A stretch of DNA of 64,000 nucleotides from Rhodoferax sp. (GTDB taxonomy: Bacteria > Pseudomonadota > Gammaproteobacteria > Burkholderiales > Burkholderiaceae_C): contig NZ_JAQTMS010000001.1 of assembly GCF_028714215.1 (NCBI RefSeq), forward strand, positions 1-64,000, given 5' to 3'. The translations under genes and the position numbers were made by a program. The notes under the pieces were generated by a model. The model was not told the DNA's origin. It searched no databases and saw nothing but the letters and a program-made list of their open reading frames with translations. Shown here in pieces: positions 24,923 to 33,535 of this stretch (positions are counted from its first letter, which is position 1; every line of letters starts with the position of its first letter).

Positions 24923-24936
24923 TGGTGGAGCTGGCG
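24923..24936. other. Attachment-site core at the ssrA 3' end
   Basis: TGGTGGAGCTGGCG, the complement of the tmRNA acceptor end including CCA. The near-copy at 9741-9753 marks the far end of the element. Integration here leaves the tmRNA acceptor stem intact. Confidence 0.6.
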
Positions 24937-25309
24937 GGATTTGAACCCGCGTCCGTAAGCCATCTTCGAGCAGATCTACATGTTTAGTGGTCTGATTTGA
25001 GTCTCGCCACCTGTATCGCGCAGCCACACGCTACACAGGACGCCAGCACCCTATTTTCTTGCGCCAGATCAAGGTACCCGATCCAGCGCCAGCCGATGTG
25101 TATGACCTTACAGCCGGGAGCCCTTAACTTGCGTTAAAAACCCCTTGCCCAGCCCACCGGCCTGCTGTTGTAAGGCTCACTGGTTATTAAGCAGCGAGTG
25201 CGAAACGTTCGTCGTTTGCAGTTAGTTTTTTTGAATCTGTTTTACGAGCGCATTCAGCTCGACATGCACCACAGCGATTCCGTACCCACGTCGAAACCAG
25301 TGCAGCCCC
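24923..25309 (-). ncRNA. ssrA: Transfer-messenger RNA (tmRNA)
   Basis: The 5' end GGGGCTGCACTGGTTTCGACG and the 3' end ...GGTTCAAATCCCGCC AGCTCCACCA form the seven-pair tRNA-like acceptor stem (one G-U pair), with CCA encoded. The tag reading frame at 25187-25219 (minus strand) encodes ANDERFALAA and a stop. Total length about 387 nt is normal for a one-piece tmRNA. It rescues stalled ribosomes by adding the degradation tag. It starts 12 bases after gph ends, same strand, and is the target of the mobile element. Confidence 0.97.
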
Positions 25310-25321
25310 AAGCTCGCTATT

Positions 25322-26005
25322 TTAGGCCTTGTCCAGCAATTGCAAGAGCGCCGCTGGAGAATTAATGGTAGCGTGCGCGCCCCACTGTGCCGGATCGCCT
25401 TGCAGGCCAAGGTAGCCGTAGCCGGCGGCCACGGTGCCCATGCCAGCGGCCAAGCCGGCCACCACATCCCGCTCGTCGTCGCCCACATACAGACAGCGCG
25501 CCGGTTCAATGGCCAGTCGTCGTGCCGCCTCCAGCAGGGGTTCCGGGTGCGGTTTGGCATGGGACGTGGTGTCGCCGCTGATGATGGTCCGGGCCGACGC
25601 AAACAAGGGCATGGCGCGCGTCAAGGGGTCGGTAAAACGCGCTGCCTTATTGGTCACAACACCCCAGGGCAGCTCCAGCGCCACCAATTGCGCAATCAGT
25701 TCGGGCACACCGGCAAAAGCCTGGGTGTATTGCGTCATGCATTGCTCATAATTTCTGGAAAATTCTTCCCGCAGCGCTGCAAATTCGGTATCCGCGGGTG
25801 TCAGACCAAAAGCAACATGAAGCATGCCGCGAGCGCCGGAGCTGGCAGCTGGACGGTAGCATTCGGGCGGCATGGCAGGCAGGCCCCGGACACTGCGCAT
25901 CCTGTTGACCGCGGTCGCCATATCCGGTGCGCTGTCAATCAGGGTGCCATCCAGATCGAACAGCACCGCCCGCACATCCGCAAACATGCCGGTAATTCCG
26001 GTCAC
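25322..26005 (-). CDS. gph: Phosphoglycolate phosphatase (HAD family)
   Basis: Cytoplasmic HAD hydrolase that removes phosphate from 2-phosphoglycolate. DVRAVLFDLDGTLIDSAPDM carries the nucleophile Asp; GVVTNK is motif II, and CLYVGDDERDVVAGLAAGMG is motif IV. 227 aa is typical. The ATG at 26005 overlaps the ubiG stop by 4 bases, giving a ubiG-gph pair as in many proteobacteria; an ATG at 25987 is a possible shorter start. Confidence 0.92.
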   Translation of the reverse strand: MTGITGMFADVRAVLFDLDGTLIDSAPDMATAVNRMRSVRGLPAMPPECYRPAASSGARGMLHVAFGLTPADTEFAALREEFSRNYEQCMTQYTQAFAGVPELIAQLVALELPWGVVTNKAARFTDPLTRAMPLFASARTIISGDTTSHAKPHPEPLLEAARRLAIEPARCLYVGDDERDVVAGLAAGMGTVAAGYGYLGLQGDPAQWGAHATINSPAALLQLLDKA

Positions 26006-26724
26006 CGGGACCCGTTTCCAGGTTTTTGCGTGGCGAAGAGATAGTTCACACTGGTGTCAGTGTTGAGCCAGTAGCGCCGGGTCAACGGGTTGTAGGCCAT
26101 GCCCCGCGTAGACCGCAAGTCAAGGTCAACGCTGCGGCAGTATGCCGCCAGTTCGCTGGGCCGGACCATTTTCGCGAATTCATGGGTGCCACGCGGCAAC
26201 AGATTGAGCACGTACTCGGCGCCCACTATCGCCAGCAAAAAGGATTTGGGGTTGCGGTTCAGGGTCGAAAAAAATACCCAGCCACCCGGTTTGACCAGGG
26301 CGGCACAGGCCCGCACCACCGACGCCGGATCCGGCACATGTTCCAGCATTTCCATGCAAGTCACCACGTCGAAACTCTGCGGCTGCTGCTGCGCCAAGGC
26401 TTCGACGCTGACTTCCTGGTATTGCACATTGGGCGTCTGCGCTTCCATGGCATGCAGTTGCGCCACTCGAAGCGCTTTGCCGGCCAGGTCAATACCGGTC
26501 ACTTGGGCGCCACAGCGCGCCATGGCGTCGGCCAGAATGCCACCACCACAACCCACATCAAGAACCTGCTGGCCCTTGATTGGACAAAGACCGTTGATCC
26601 ATTCCAGCCGCAGGGGATTGATTTGATGCAGGGGACGAAACTCGCCGTCCATATCCCACCAACGGTGGGCCAGGTCGGAAAACTTGGCCAGTTCGGCCGG
26701 ATCAGCATTCAATGTTGAAGTCAT
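26002..26724 (-). CDS. ubiG: Ubiquinone biosynthesis O-methyltransferase
   Basis: Does both O-methylations of ubiquinone synthesis using SAM. The N-terminus (ADPAELAKFSDLAHRWWDMDGEF, with LHQINPLRLEWI) is specific to UbiG; motif I is VLDVGCGGGILADAMA. Residues about 180-200 (RGTHEFAKMVRPSEL) match the family's membrane-contact region. 240 aa, normal. A terminator lies 60 bases upstream, so it starts its own transcript with gph behind it. Confidence 0.96.
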   Translation of the reverse strand: MTSTLNADPAELAKFSDLAHRWWDMDGEFRPLHQINPLRLEWINGLCPIKGQQVLDVGCGGGILADAMARCGAQVTGIDLAGKALRVAQLHAMEAQTPNVQYQEVSVEALAQQQPQSFDVVTCMEMLEHVPDPASVVRACAALVKPGGWVFFSTLNRNPKSFLLAIVGAEYVLNLLPRGTHEFAKMVRPSELAAYCRSVDLDLRSTRGMAYNPLTRRYWLNTDTSVNYLFATQKPGNGSR

Positions 26725-26783
26725 GGGGAGATTATCCGCAAAACAAGGTCCAGGTTCCGACCTGTTCCAAACTGACTGAAAAC

Positions 26784-26810
26784 AAAAAACCCCGCCAAGC
26801 GGGGTTTTTT
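26784..26810 (-). terminator. Bidirectional rho-independent terminator after the OmpA-like gene
   Basis: A6-CCCCGC-CAA-GCGGGG-T6: the A and T tracts extend the stem and give a U tract on either strand. It ends the ompA-like transcript before ubiG. Confidence 0.9.
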
Positions 26811-26853
26811 GACGCGGCCGCTATTGACCGCTTGTTGGCGCGAACAGCAACTA

Positions 26854-27504
26854 TCAGTTTGCGCGGGTGCCGACCACTTCGATTTCCACGCGGCGGTTCT
26901 TGGCGCGACCTTCTTTGGTCTTGTTGTCAGCCACAGGCTGCTTCTCGCCCTTGCCTTCGGTGTAAACCCGGTTCTTCTCAATGCCCTTGGACACCAGATA
27001 AGCCTTCACAGCCTCAGAGCGTTTGACCGACAGTTTCTGGTTGTAGGCATCGTTGCCAACGGAGTCGGTGTGACCGACAGCGATGATGACTTCCAGATTG
27101 ATGCCCTTGACTTTGCCGACCAGATCATCCAGCTTGGCTTTGCCTTCGGGCTTCAGCACCGACTTGTCGAAGTCGAAGAAAGCGTCGGCCGCATAAGTCA
27201 CCTTGGTGGCGACGGGAGGTTGCGGCTTCGGAGCCGGCTTCGGTGCAACTACGGCCGGTGCCGGGGCTGCCTTGGGAGCCGGAGCCGGAGCTGCGGCCGG
27301 TGCCGGCTTGGGAGCCGCGATCGCGCCATCGCAACCAGGAGCAGCCGTCGCAGGCGTCCAGGTCGCGTCGCGCCAGCACAGGCCCGTCGCGCTTTTCCAG
27401 ACATCGCCAGTAGCACCACGCCAGTTGTCGATGGTTTGCGCGCCGGCAACAGTTGACAGTGCTGCGGCAGCAATCAGCATTGCCACTTTGTTAAATTTCT
27501 TCAT
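26854..27504 (-). CDS. OmpA-family outer-membrane protein with peptidoglycan-binding domain (216 aa)
   Basis: A signal peptide (residues 1-22, cut after AGA) is followed by a short Trp/Cys region with two Cys, a long Pro-Ala-Lys-rich linker (about 65-105), and an OmpA-like C-terminal domain (about 110-212) with FFDFDKSVLKPEGK, GHTDSVGNDAYNQKLS and KTKEGRAKNRRVEI. These bind diaminopimelate of peptidoglycan. There is no 8-strand beta barrel, so it is a linker-type periplasmic anchor rather than a classical OmpA. Divergent from gyrA. Confidence 0.9.
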   Translation of the reverse strand: MKKFNKVAMLIAAAALSTVAGAQTIDNWRGATGDVWKSATGLCWRDATWTPATAAPGCDGAIAAPKPAPAAAPAPAPKAAPAPAVVAPKPAPKPQPPVATKVTYAADAFFDFDKSVLKPEGKAKLDDLVGKVKGINLEVIIAVGHTDSVGNDAYNQKLSVKRSEAVKAYLVSKGIEKNRVYTEGKGEKQPVADNKTKEGRAKNRRVEIEVVGTRAN

Positions 27505-27756
27505 GGTTCTCCTTAAGGGAAAAAGCCGCAGCAGCGCTGCGAATATTTATATGACGCCCTAAATGCCCATCACCTAAAGCGTTCGCGCCATTGTGCCACA
27601 GTCAGATTGGGCCACAAACCCCAAATACCGCCCCAGGCAATTCGATTTCAAAAGCAAGCGATATATATACCTCACCGTTGCACCGACACCACAAGGTCTG
27701 CCCTTTAGAATCGAGACTTGTCCTTGACTTTAGCCTCCAGCCACGACCGCCGCCCC

Positions 27757-30399
27757 ATGACCCAGTTTGCCAAAGAAACTCTGCCCATCAGTCTCGAAGA
27801 GGAAATGCGCCGGAGTTACCTCGACTACGCCATGAGCGTAATTGTGGGTCGTGCCCTGCCCGATGCACGGGACGGTCTCAAGCCGGTGCATAGGCGCGTC
27901 CTGTTTGCGATGCACGAACTCAACAACGACTGGAACCGGGCTTACAAAAAGTCGGCCCGTATCGTCGGCGATGTGATCGGCAAGTACCACCCGCACGGCG
28001 ACCAGTCGGTCTACGACACGATCGTCCGGATGGCGCAGGATTTCTCGATGCGCCACATGCTGGTCGACGGTCAAGGGAACTTTGGCTCGGTCGACGGCGA
28101 CAACGCGGCGGCCATGCGTTACACCGAAATCCGCCTCGCCAAGATCGCCCACGAACTGCTGGCCGATCTGGACAAGGAAACGGTGGATTTCGGCCCCAAT
28201 TACGATGGCTCGGAAAAAGAGCCACTGGTCCTGCCGACCCGGCTGCCCAACCTGCTGGTCAACGGTTCGGGTGGTATTGCGGTGGGCATGGCCACCAATA
28301 TTCCACCGCACAACCTTAATGAGGTGGTGGATGCCTGCTTGCACCTGCTGCGCAACCCGGAAGCTTCCATCGACGAGTTGATGGAGATCATCCCGGCGCC
28401 CGACTTCCCCACCGCCGGCATCATCTACGGCATCAACGGCGTCAAGGACGGCTACCGCACGGGCCGCGGCAAGGTGGTGATGCGCGCCAAGTGCCACTTC
28501 GAGGACATCGACAAGGGCCAGCGCCAGGCCATCATCGTCGATGAGCTGCCTTACCAGGTCAACAAAAAGACCTTGCAGGAGCGCATGGCCGAGCTGGTGC
28601 ACGAGAAAAAGATAGAGGGCATCAGCCACATCCAGGACGAGTCGGACAAATCCGGCATGCGTCTGGTGATTGAGCTCAAGCGCGGCGAAGTACCCGAGGT
28701 GGTGCTGAACAACCTGTACAAGCAGACGCAGTTGCAGGACACCTTCGGCATGAACATGGTGGCGCTGATCGACGGTCAGCCCAGGCTGTGCAACCTGAAA
28801 GACCTGATTGAAGTCTTTTTGCAGCACCGCCGCGAAGTTGTGACCCGGCGCACGGTGTTCAACCTGCGCAAGGCGCGCGAACGCGGTCATGTGCTGGAAG
28901 GCCTGGCCGTCGCGCTGGCCAATATCGACGAATTCATCGCCATCATCCGCAACGCGCCGACGCCGCCGGTGGCCAAGGTCGAACTGATGGCCAAGCCCTG
29001 GGACAGCAGCCTGGTGCGTGAAATGCTCACCCGCACCCGTGCCGATGGCGGCGTGGTCAATGCCGACGACTATCGGCCGGATGGTCTGGAGAAGATGTAC
29101 GGCATGGGCCGCGACGGGCTGTACCGCCTGTCGGACACCCAGGCGCAGGAAATTCTGCAAATGCGCCTGCAGCGCCTGACCGGGCTGGAGCAGGACAAGA
29201 TCGTGGCGGAATACAAGGAGGTGATGGCCGAGATCGACGACCTGCTGGACATCCTGGCCCGGCCCGAGCGCGTCTCCACCATCATCAGCGAAGAGCTCAC
29301 GGCCATCAAGACCGAGTTCGGCCAAACCAAGCTGGGCGCGCGGCGCAGCCTGGTGGAGCACAGCTCGTTCGACCTGAGCACCGAAGACCTGATCACACCC
29401 ACCGACATGGTGGTGACGTTGTCGCACGGCGGCTACATCAAGAGCCAGCCGCTCAATGAATACCGGGCACAGAAGCGCGGAGGCCGCGGCAAGCAGGCCA
29501 CCGCCACCAAGGAAGACGACTGGGTCGACCAGCTCTTTATCGCCAACACGCACGACTACATTCTTTGTTTCAGCAACCGCGGCCGCCTCTACTGGCTCAA
29601 GGTGTGGGAAGTGCCGCAAGGCTCGCGGGGTTCCCGCGGACGCCCCATCGTCAACATGTTCCCGCTGACCGAGGGCGAAAAAGTGACCGTGGTGCTGCCA
29701 CTCACCGGGGCCAAGCGCAGTTTCCCGGCTGACCAGTATGTGTTCATGGCGACCAGCATGGGCACGGTCAAGAAGACCACGCTGGATGAATTCAGCAACC
29801 CGCGCAAGGCCGGCATCATCGCCGTCGACCTGGACGAGGGAGACTTCCTGATTGGCGCCGCGCTCACCGACGGCCAGCACGATGTGATGCTGTTCAGCGA
29901 TGGTGGCAAAGCGGTGCGCTTTGACGAAAACGATGTGCGTCCCATGGGCCGGCAAGCGCGCGGCGTGCGTGGCATGACGCTGGAAGAGGGCCAAAGCGTC
30001 ATCGCCATGCTGGTGGCCGAGGACGAACAGCAGAGTGTGCTCACCGCGACCCAGAATGGTTTTGGCAAGCGCACCAGTATCACCGAATACACGCGCCACG
30101 GCCGCGGCACCAAGGGCATGATTGCCATTACCCAATCAGAACGCAACGGCAAAGTGGTAGCGGCCACACTGGTGCATGCCGACGACGAGATCATGCTGAT
30201 CACCGACAAGGGTGTCCTGGTACGCACCCGCGTCAGCGAGATTCGTGAACTCGGCCGCGCCACGCAAGGTGTGACCTTGATCGGCCTGGACGAAGGTTCC
30301 AAGTTGAGTGGCTTGCAGCGGATTGTTGAAAACGACGCCAACCCGCCAGCGGAAGACACTGACAGCGGTGCCGAAGACAACATCGATACAGCCAGTTGA
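27757..30399 (+). CDS. gyrA: DNA gyrase subunit A (880 aa)
   Basis: [20 protein letters not shown] begins the protein. The winged-helix/tower domain carries the catalytic Tyr in [10 protein letters not shown], and the C-terminal half has the beta-pinwheel with the GyrA box QAKRGGRGK (read as QKRGGRGKQ). Gyrase introduces negative supercoils with GyrB. The quinolone pocket reads [11 protein letters not shown]: position 83 is Gln and 84 is Ser, unlike Ser83-Ala84 of E. coli. An in-frame upstream start at 27718 is not needed. It leads the rightward run to hldD. Confidence 0.98.
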   Translation: MTQFAKETLPISLEEEMRRSYLDYAMSVIVGRALPDARDGLKPVHRRVLFAMHELNNDWNRAYKKSARIVGDVIGKYHPHGDQSVYDTIVRMAQDFSMRHMLVDGQGNFGSVDGDNAAAMRYTEIRLAKIAHELLADLDKETVDFGPNYDGSEKEPLVLPTRLPNLLVNGSGGIAVGMATNIPPHNLNEVVDACLHLLRNPEASIDELMEIIPAPDFPTAGIIYGINGVKDGYRTGRGKVVMRAKCHFEDIDKGQRQAIIVDELPYQVNKKTLQERMAELVHEKKIEGISHIQDESDKSGMRLVIELKRGEVPEVVLNNLYKQTQLQDTFGMNMVALIDGQPRLCNLKDLIEVFLQHRREVVTRRTVFNLRKARERGHVLEGLAVALANIDEFIAIIRNAPTPPVAKVELMAKPWDSSLVREMLTRTRADGGVVNADDYRPDGLEKMYGMGRDGLYRLSDTQAQEILQMRLQRLTGLEQDKIVAEYKEVMAEIDDLLDILARPERVSTIISEELTAIKTEFGQTKLGARRSLVEHSSFDLSTEDLITPTDMVVTLSHGGYIKSQPLNEYRAQKRGGRGKQATATKEDDWVDQLFIANTHDYILCFSNRGRLYWLKVWEVPQGSRGSRGRPIVNMFPLTEGEKVTVVLPLTGAKRSFPADQYVFMATSMGTVKKTTLDEFSNPRKAGIIAVDLDEGDFLIGAALTDGQHDVMLFSDGGKAVRFDENDVRPMGRQARGVRGMTLEEGQSVIAMLVAEDEQQSVLTATQNGFGKRTSITEYTRHGRGTKGMIAITQSERNGKVVAATLVHADDEIMLITDKGVLVRTRVSEIRELGRATQGVTLIGLDEGSKLSGLQRIVENDANPPAEDTDSGAEDNIDTAS

Positions 30400-30455
30400 C
30401 TGCTACCATTTGCGTAGCTTGACGAGCTCGTGGGCTGAGAGCAGAAATTTTTGAC

Positions 30456-31559
30456 GTGCAAATCTTGACAAACCGACCCTTTAATTTTTCCGCCGGACCG
30501 GCCGCGATGCCGCAAGAAGTACTGACCGAGGCCGCTGACGAAATGCTGGACTGGCACGGCAGCGGCATGAGCGTGATGGAAATGAGCCACCGCGGCAAGG
30601 AGTTCGGCGCCATCTACCAGCAGGCGCATGCCGACCTGCGCGAACTGCTTGCGGTGCCAGGCAACTTCAAGATCCTGTTCATGCAGGGCGGTGGTCTGGC
30701 GGAAAATGCGATCGTGCCGCTGAACCTGTCGCGCGCCGGCGTGGTGGACTTTGTGGTGAGCGGCAGTTGGAGCCAGAAGTCGGCCAATGAAGCCAGCAGA
30801 TACTGCAGCGTCAATACGGCGGCCAACAACGCATCGGACGGCCACACCACGCTGCCCGAGCCGGCCACATGGCGTCTCAGCCGGGGCGCCAGCTACGTGC
30901 ATGTTTGCACCAATGAGACCATCAACGGTGTTGAATGCCACGAGCTGCCCGACCTCAAAGCCTTGGGCTGCGACGCGCCCCTGGTGATCGACTTTTCTTC
31001 TCATGTCGCGTCGCGGCCGGTGGACTGGTCGCGGGTCGGACTGGCGTTTGGCGGTGCCCAAAAAAACCTGGGGCCGGCCGGCCTGACGCTGGTGGTGGTG
31101 CGGGAAGATCTGCTGGGTCAGGCACTGCCGATCTGCCCCAGCGCCTTCAACTACCAAACGGTGGCGGACAACCAGTCGATGTACAACACCCCTCCCACCT
31201 ACGCCATCTACATGGCCGGGCTGGTGTTTCAGTGGCTCAAGCGCCAGGGAGGCATCGCCGCCATGGAGGCCCGCAGCAAGGCCAAGGCAGCACTGCTGTA
31301 CGACGCCATTGACCGCTCGCAGCTGTACCTGAATAAAGTAGCCGGCAATTGCCGCTCGCGCATGAACGTGCCGTTTTTTTTGCGTGATGAAAGCCTCAAC
31401 GAGGCGTTTCTGGCCGGTGCCCGTGCCCATGGTCTGCTGCAGCTCAAAGGCCACAAATCGGTCGGCGGCATGCGCGCCAGCATCTACAACGCCATGCCGA
31501 TGGAGGGCGTGCAGGCGCTGGTGGACTACCTGCGGGAATTCGAACAAAAGCGAGCCTGA
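30456..31559 (+). CDS. serC: Phosphoserine aminotransferase
   Basis: Makes phosphoserine for serine synthesis and serves in pyridoxine synthesis. [20 protein letters not shown] is the typical start, and the PLP lysine is in [13 protein letters not shown] (about residue 200). Length about 365 aa is standard. The GTG at 30456 and the TTG at 30465 are both possible starts; relatives usually begin near the latter. It lies 56 bases after gyrA and 3 bases before pheA. Confidence 0.96.
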   Translation: MQILTNRPFNFSAGPAAMPQEVLTEAADEMLDWHGSGMSVMEMSHRGKEFGAIYQQAHADLRELLAVPGNFKILFMQGGGLAENAIVPLNLSRAGVVDFVVSGSWSQKSANEASRYCSVNTAANNASDGHTTLPEPATWRLSRGASYVHVCTNETINGVECHELPDLKALGCDAPLVIDFSSHVASRPVDWSRVGLAFGGAQKNLGPAGLTLVVVREDLLGQALPICPSAFNYQTVADNQSMYNTPPTYAIYMAGLVFQWLKRQGGIAAMEARSKAKAALLYDAIDRSQLYLNKVAGNCRSRMNVPFFLRDESLNEAFLAGARAHGLLQLKGHKSVGGMRASIYNAMPMEGVQALVDYLREFEQKRA

Positions 31560-31562
31560 CCC

Positions 31563-32663
31563 GTGACCAAGCCCCTCACCCCGCTGCCGAGTCTGTCCGA
31601 CTTGCGCGTCCAGATCGACGCCATCGACCAGCAGTTGCTGACGCTGCTCAATCGCCGCGCGCTGGTGGCGGAAAAGGTCGGGGAAGTAAAAAAGCGCGAA
31701 GGCACGGCGTTCTTCCGACCCGATCGCGTGGCCCAGGTGATCGACAAGATTCAATTGGCCAATCCGGGGCCTCTGAAAAATCCGCATGTGGCGGCCATCT
31801 GGCGCGAAATCATGTCAGCCTGCCTGGCCCTGGAAGCGCCGCAGCGGGTCGCCGTGCTGGGGCCGGCCGGCACCTTTTGCGAGCAGGCCGCGATTGAATT
31901 CTTCGGTGGCGCCGCCGACCTGATCTACTGCGCCAACTTCGATGAGGTGTTTCATTCCACCGCGGCCGGCAGCGCGCAATTCGGCGTCGTCGGGGTCGAG
32001 AACTCGACCGAAGGCATGGTGACGCGCTCACTCGATCTGTTTTTGCATTCACCCACCCATGTGATCGGCGAGATCACGCTGCTGGTTCGTCACAACCTGC
32101 TGCGGCTGGTCAACTCGCTGGATGGAATTGAAGCCGTGCTGGCGCATCCGCTGGCATTGGCCCAGTGCCAGAGCTGGCTGTCAAAGAACTTGCCGCACGC
32201 CGAGCGCCGTCCGGTCTCCAGCAACGCCGAGGGCGCCAAACTGGCGACCACCAACCCGGCCTGGGCGGGCCTGGCCAGTGAACGTGCGGCAGCCCAGTTT
32301 GGCCTGCATATTGCGGCGCATGCGATCCAGGACGACGCCTACAACCGGACCCGTTTCGCCATCATCTGCCTGCCGCAAACGATGGGAACACCGCCCCCTT
32401 CGGGCAAGGACTGCACCAGTCTGATTGTGTCCGTGCCGAATCGCCCCGGCGCGGTGCACGACCTTCTGGTCCCGCTCAAGACACATGGTGTATCAATGAC
32501 CCGTTTCGAGTCGCGGCCAGCCCGCACCGGCCAGTGGGAGTACTATTTTTATATCGATATTCAGGGCCACCCGTCGCAGCCCCATGTTGCCGCCGCCCTG
32601 AAGGAACTGCAGGGACTTTGTGCGTTCTACAAATTGTTGGGTACTTACCCGGTAGCTGAATAA
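31563..32663 (+). CDS. pheA: Bifunctional chorismate mutase / prephenate dehydratase
   Basis: Residues about 10-95 are an AroQ-type chorismate mutase (LSDLRVQIDAIDQQLLTLLN), about 100-275 the prephenate dehydratase (VAVLGPAGTFCEQAA, VENSTEGMVTRSLDLF, and the TRF motif in AYNRTRFAII), and the rest an ACT domain (SVPNRPGAVHDLL, TRFESRPART) that should sense phenylalanine. GTG start. It overlaps tyrA (TAATG). Confidence 0.97.
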   Translation: MTKPLTPLPSLSDLRVQIDAIDQQLLTLLNRRALVAEKVGEVKKREGTAFFRPDRVAQVIDKIQLANPGPLKNPHVAAIWREIMSACLALEAPQRVAVLGPAGTFCEQAAIEFFGGAADLIYCANFDEVFHSTAAGSAQFGVVGVENSTEGMVTRSLDLFLHSPTHVIGEITLLVRHNLLRLVNSLDGIEAVLAHPLALAQCQSWLSKNLPHAERRPVSSNAEGAKLATTNPAWAGLASERAAAQFGLHIAAHAIQDDAYNRTRFAIICLPQTMGTPPPSGKDCTSLIVSVPNRPGAVHDLLVPLKTHGVSMTRFESRPARTGQWEYYFYIDIQGHPSQPHVAAALKELQGLCAFYKLLGTYPVAE

Positions 32664-33535
32664 TGTTTGAACAATTAGGCATCATTGGTTGTGGTCTGAT
32701 GGGAGGCTCGTTTGCGCTTGCGCTCAAACACGCCGGACTGGTGAAGCGGATCGTCGGCTACAGCAAATCTCCCTCCAGCACCGAACGCGCCCTCCAGATG
32801 GGCGTCATAGATGTGGAGGCACCCTCCGCCATGCTGGCGGTGTCCGGGTCCGACATTGTCCTGATCGCCGTACCCGTTGCGGCAACCGAAGCCACTTTCA
32901 AAGCCATCAAACACCTGGTAACGCCGGCGATGCTGATCATGGATGTAGGTTCCACCAAGCGTGATGTGATCGACGCCGGCCGCCGGGCCCTGCGCGAGCA
33001 AATCGGCTCCTTCGTGCCAGCCCACCCGGTAGCGGGTCGGGAAGTCTCCGGCGTAGAGCATGCGGACGCCGAGCTTTACCACGGCAAGCAGGTGATTCTG
33101 ACGCCGATAGAACGGACTTTGACGGTCCAATTGCAAAAAGCAGTGGACGTCTGGACGGCGCTTGGTTGCCGCGTCGTCACCATGTCGCCGGAGTCGCATG
33201 ACGCCGCCTTTGCCGCTGTCAGCCACCTGCCGCACCTGCTTTCGTTTGCCCTCATGAATGCGATTTCGGGCCAACCGCAGGGCAAAGATTACCTGTCGCT
33301 GGCCGGTCCCGGCTTTCGCGATTTCTCCCGCATTGCCGCCAGCGATGCCAAGATGTGGCGCGACGTCCTGCTGTCCAACCGCGAGGAACTGTTGACCCAG
33401 TTGAAGATTTTCCAGCACAGCCTTCAGGCTCTGGAACTGATGATCGCCAGTGGCAATAGCGAGGCGCTTGAGGGCTTGATTGACCAGGCCAGTCTGACCC
33501 GTGCCAAGTGGCGCATGGCGCAAAACCAGAAATAA
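32663..33535 (+). CDS. tyrA: Prephenate dehydrogenase
   Basis: Converts prephenate to 4-hydroxyphenylpyruvate for tyrosine. The NAD-binding motif [19 protein letters not shown] is at residues 6-24; [14 protein letters not shown] and [14 protein letters not shown] are family signatures of the catalytic helical domain. 290 aa, single domain, no chorismate mutase fusion. It overlaps both neighbours by a base or so (TAATG on each side), so it is tightly coupled in the aromatic operon. Confidence 0.96.
   Translation: MFEQLGIIGCGLMGGSFALALKHAGLVKRIVGYSKSPSSTERALQMGVIDVEAPSAMLAVSGSDIVLIAVPVAATEATFKAIKHLVTPAMLIMDVGSTKRDVIDAGRRALREQIGSFVPAHPVAGREVSGVEHADAELYHGKQVILTPIERTLTVQLQKAVDVWTALGCRVVTMSPESHDAAFAAVSHLPHLLSFALMNAISGQPQGKDYLSLAGPGFRDFSRIAASDAKMWRDVLLSNREELLTQLKIFQHSLQALELMIASGNSEALEGLIDQASLTRAKWRMAQNQK

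Larger units (their letters stand above)
9741..24936. mobile_element. P4/PICI-like integrated satellite element (about 15.2 kb) at the ssrA 3' end
   Basis: Bounded on the right by the 3' end of ssrA (core TGGTGGAGCTGGCG at 24923-24936) and on the left by a near-copy (TGGTGGGCTGGCG at 9741-9753). Contents, right to left: P4-type integrase, an iteron cluster, two unknown small genes, HigBA, an unknown 244-aa gene, AlpA, two small genes, a Toprim-DUF927 primase-helicase, six small genes, a tape-measure gene, a second iteron cluster and repeats. All genes point left. No capsid, terminase, portal or lysis genes are seen, so it is not a complete prophage. Boundaries are inferred from the repeat. 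Confidence 0.75.

Noticed and set aside
27678..27711. Possible gyrA promoter (TTGCAC and TAGAAT)
   Set aside because: Spacing between the boxes is 22 bases, too long for a standard sigma-70 promoter.
27730..30135. 801-codon open frame antisense to gyrA
   Set aside because: Codon-position shadow of a high-GC conserved gene; no ribosome binding site and His/Gln/Val-rich nonsense composition.
29589..31787. 732-codon open frame antisense to gyrA end, serC and pheA start
   Set aside because: Spans three unrelated genes in antisense, so it cannot be a conserved gene.
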